DNA of 64,000 bases from an uncultured Porphyromonadaceae bacterium (GTDB lineage Bacteria > Bacteroidota > Bacteroidia > Bacteroidales > Muribaculaceae). The stretch spans positions 29,300 through 93,299 of the forward strand of contig UQLL01000006.1 in assembly GCA_900541835.1 (NCBI GenBank), given 5' to 3'. The notes beneath the pieces were generated by a model. The model made no database searches. It was given only the letters and a program-made list of their open reading frames with translations, and was not told where the DNA came from. Shown here in pieces: positions 63,362 through 64,000 of this stretch (position 1 is the first letter of the stretch; each line of letters starts with the position of its first letter). Made by a program: the position numbers and the translations under genes.

Positions 63362-63470
63362 GGGGCGATGACCTACTCTCCCGCTTTCGCAGTACCATCG
63401 GCGCGATGAAGCTTAACTTCTCTGTTCGGGATGGGAAGAGGTGGATCCTTCATGCTATCATCACCTTGAT
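63362..63470 (-). rRNA. rrf: 5S ribosomal RNA
   Basis: About 109 bases. Conserved CCACCTCTTCCCATCCCGAA, CAGAGAAGTTAAGC and GCGCCGATGGTACTGC are visible on the minus strand. Ends are approximate. The spacer to 23S (63471-63683) holds no tRNA. Confidence 0.93.
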
Positions 63471-63689
63471 GTCTTAATCGGGTCCGCGGGGGCCTCCAGG
63501 CCCGTCCGACCCGCGCTCTCGCGGGTGGCCCGTAGGGGGCAAGGAAGCACGACCGACGGAAGCGGCAGAGCGGCCAAAGCAGGTCTCCCACGGCCCGTAG
63601 GGCCGAAGGATTCGGGTGCCATTATCCAGCCTACAAGCGGGCATCCCGTCAGGATGCCGCCTCTGGCGGCGTTGTATTTTCTCACACTA

Positions 63690-64000
<311 letters not shown>

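Noticed and set aside
63471..63683. tRNA in the 5S-23S spacer
   Set aside because: No cloverleaf or T-loop consensus could be found there.

Overview
The window looks like a chromosomal segment from a member of the Bacteroidales (phylum Bacteroidota) with fairly high GC. The evidence is the promoter type (TTTG or TTG, about 20 bases, then TAnnTTTG), seen many times here, and a set of families typical of this order: TonB-type and Porin_10 outer-membrane barrels, a BspA-like leucine-rich repeat protein, and DUF4301 and DUF5714 proteins. The ribosomal/RNA polymerase cluster and the Rnf order B-C-D-G-E-A also fit. The sequence alone does not fix the genus.

Layout. 1-7062 (minus): two TonB-dependent-receptor-like barrels, the first broken by two frameshifts, then a Porin_10 porin. 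7173-9443 (plus): nucleoside deaminase, pheS, nth. 9459-16881 (plus): a lower-GC type I restriction-modification cassette hsdM-hsdS-yhcG(DUF1016)-hsdR plus an ASCH-domain fragment, ending at tRNA-His; hsdS is split by an (AG)9 tract. 17124-32223 (mostly plus): M48 protease, TlpA-like thioredoxin, small Cys/Lys-rich protein, YaaA, calcium P-type ATPase, Crp-like regulator (minus), BspA-like protein, alpha/beta hydrolase, a RelA/SpoT homologue with a ruined hydrolase site, DUF4301 protein. 32449-45920 (minus): rpoC-rpoB-rplL-rplJ-rplA-rplK-nusG-secE-tRNA-Trp-tuf-tRNA-Thr-tRNA-Gly-tRNA-Tyr, read from a promoter at about 46000. 46310-48413 (minus): glmS and a 41-codon secreted-peptide candidate with its own promoter. 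48663-54053 (plus): rseC-like gene and rnfBCDGEA. 54145-56494: pabC-like and pabB (minus) back to back with pabA (plus). 56708-59787 (plus): rplM-rpsI, rpsB-tsf. 59968-63219 (minus): frameshifted GlcG/HbpS-like gene, an unrecognised exported protein, a DUF5714 protein. 63323-64000 (minus): 5S rRNA and the 3' end of a 23S rRNA.

How the parts work together. The core of the window is growth machinery (transcription, translation, cell-wall amino sugar, folate precursor, Rnf ion pump). The accessory part is the restriction-modification cassette, whose specificity subunit looks phase-variable by dinucleotide slippage. Other unusual layers are degenerate heptanucleotide repeats (CTCTCAA/CTCTCAG type) in spacers and inside the calcium ATPase gene, several genes whose -7 promoter element lies 4-5 bases from the start codon (possible leaderless mRNAs), and a small exported-peptide gene between glmS and the Rnf operon. 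No CRISPR array, integrase, transposase or invertase gene was recognised.
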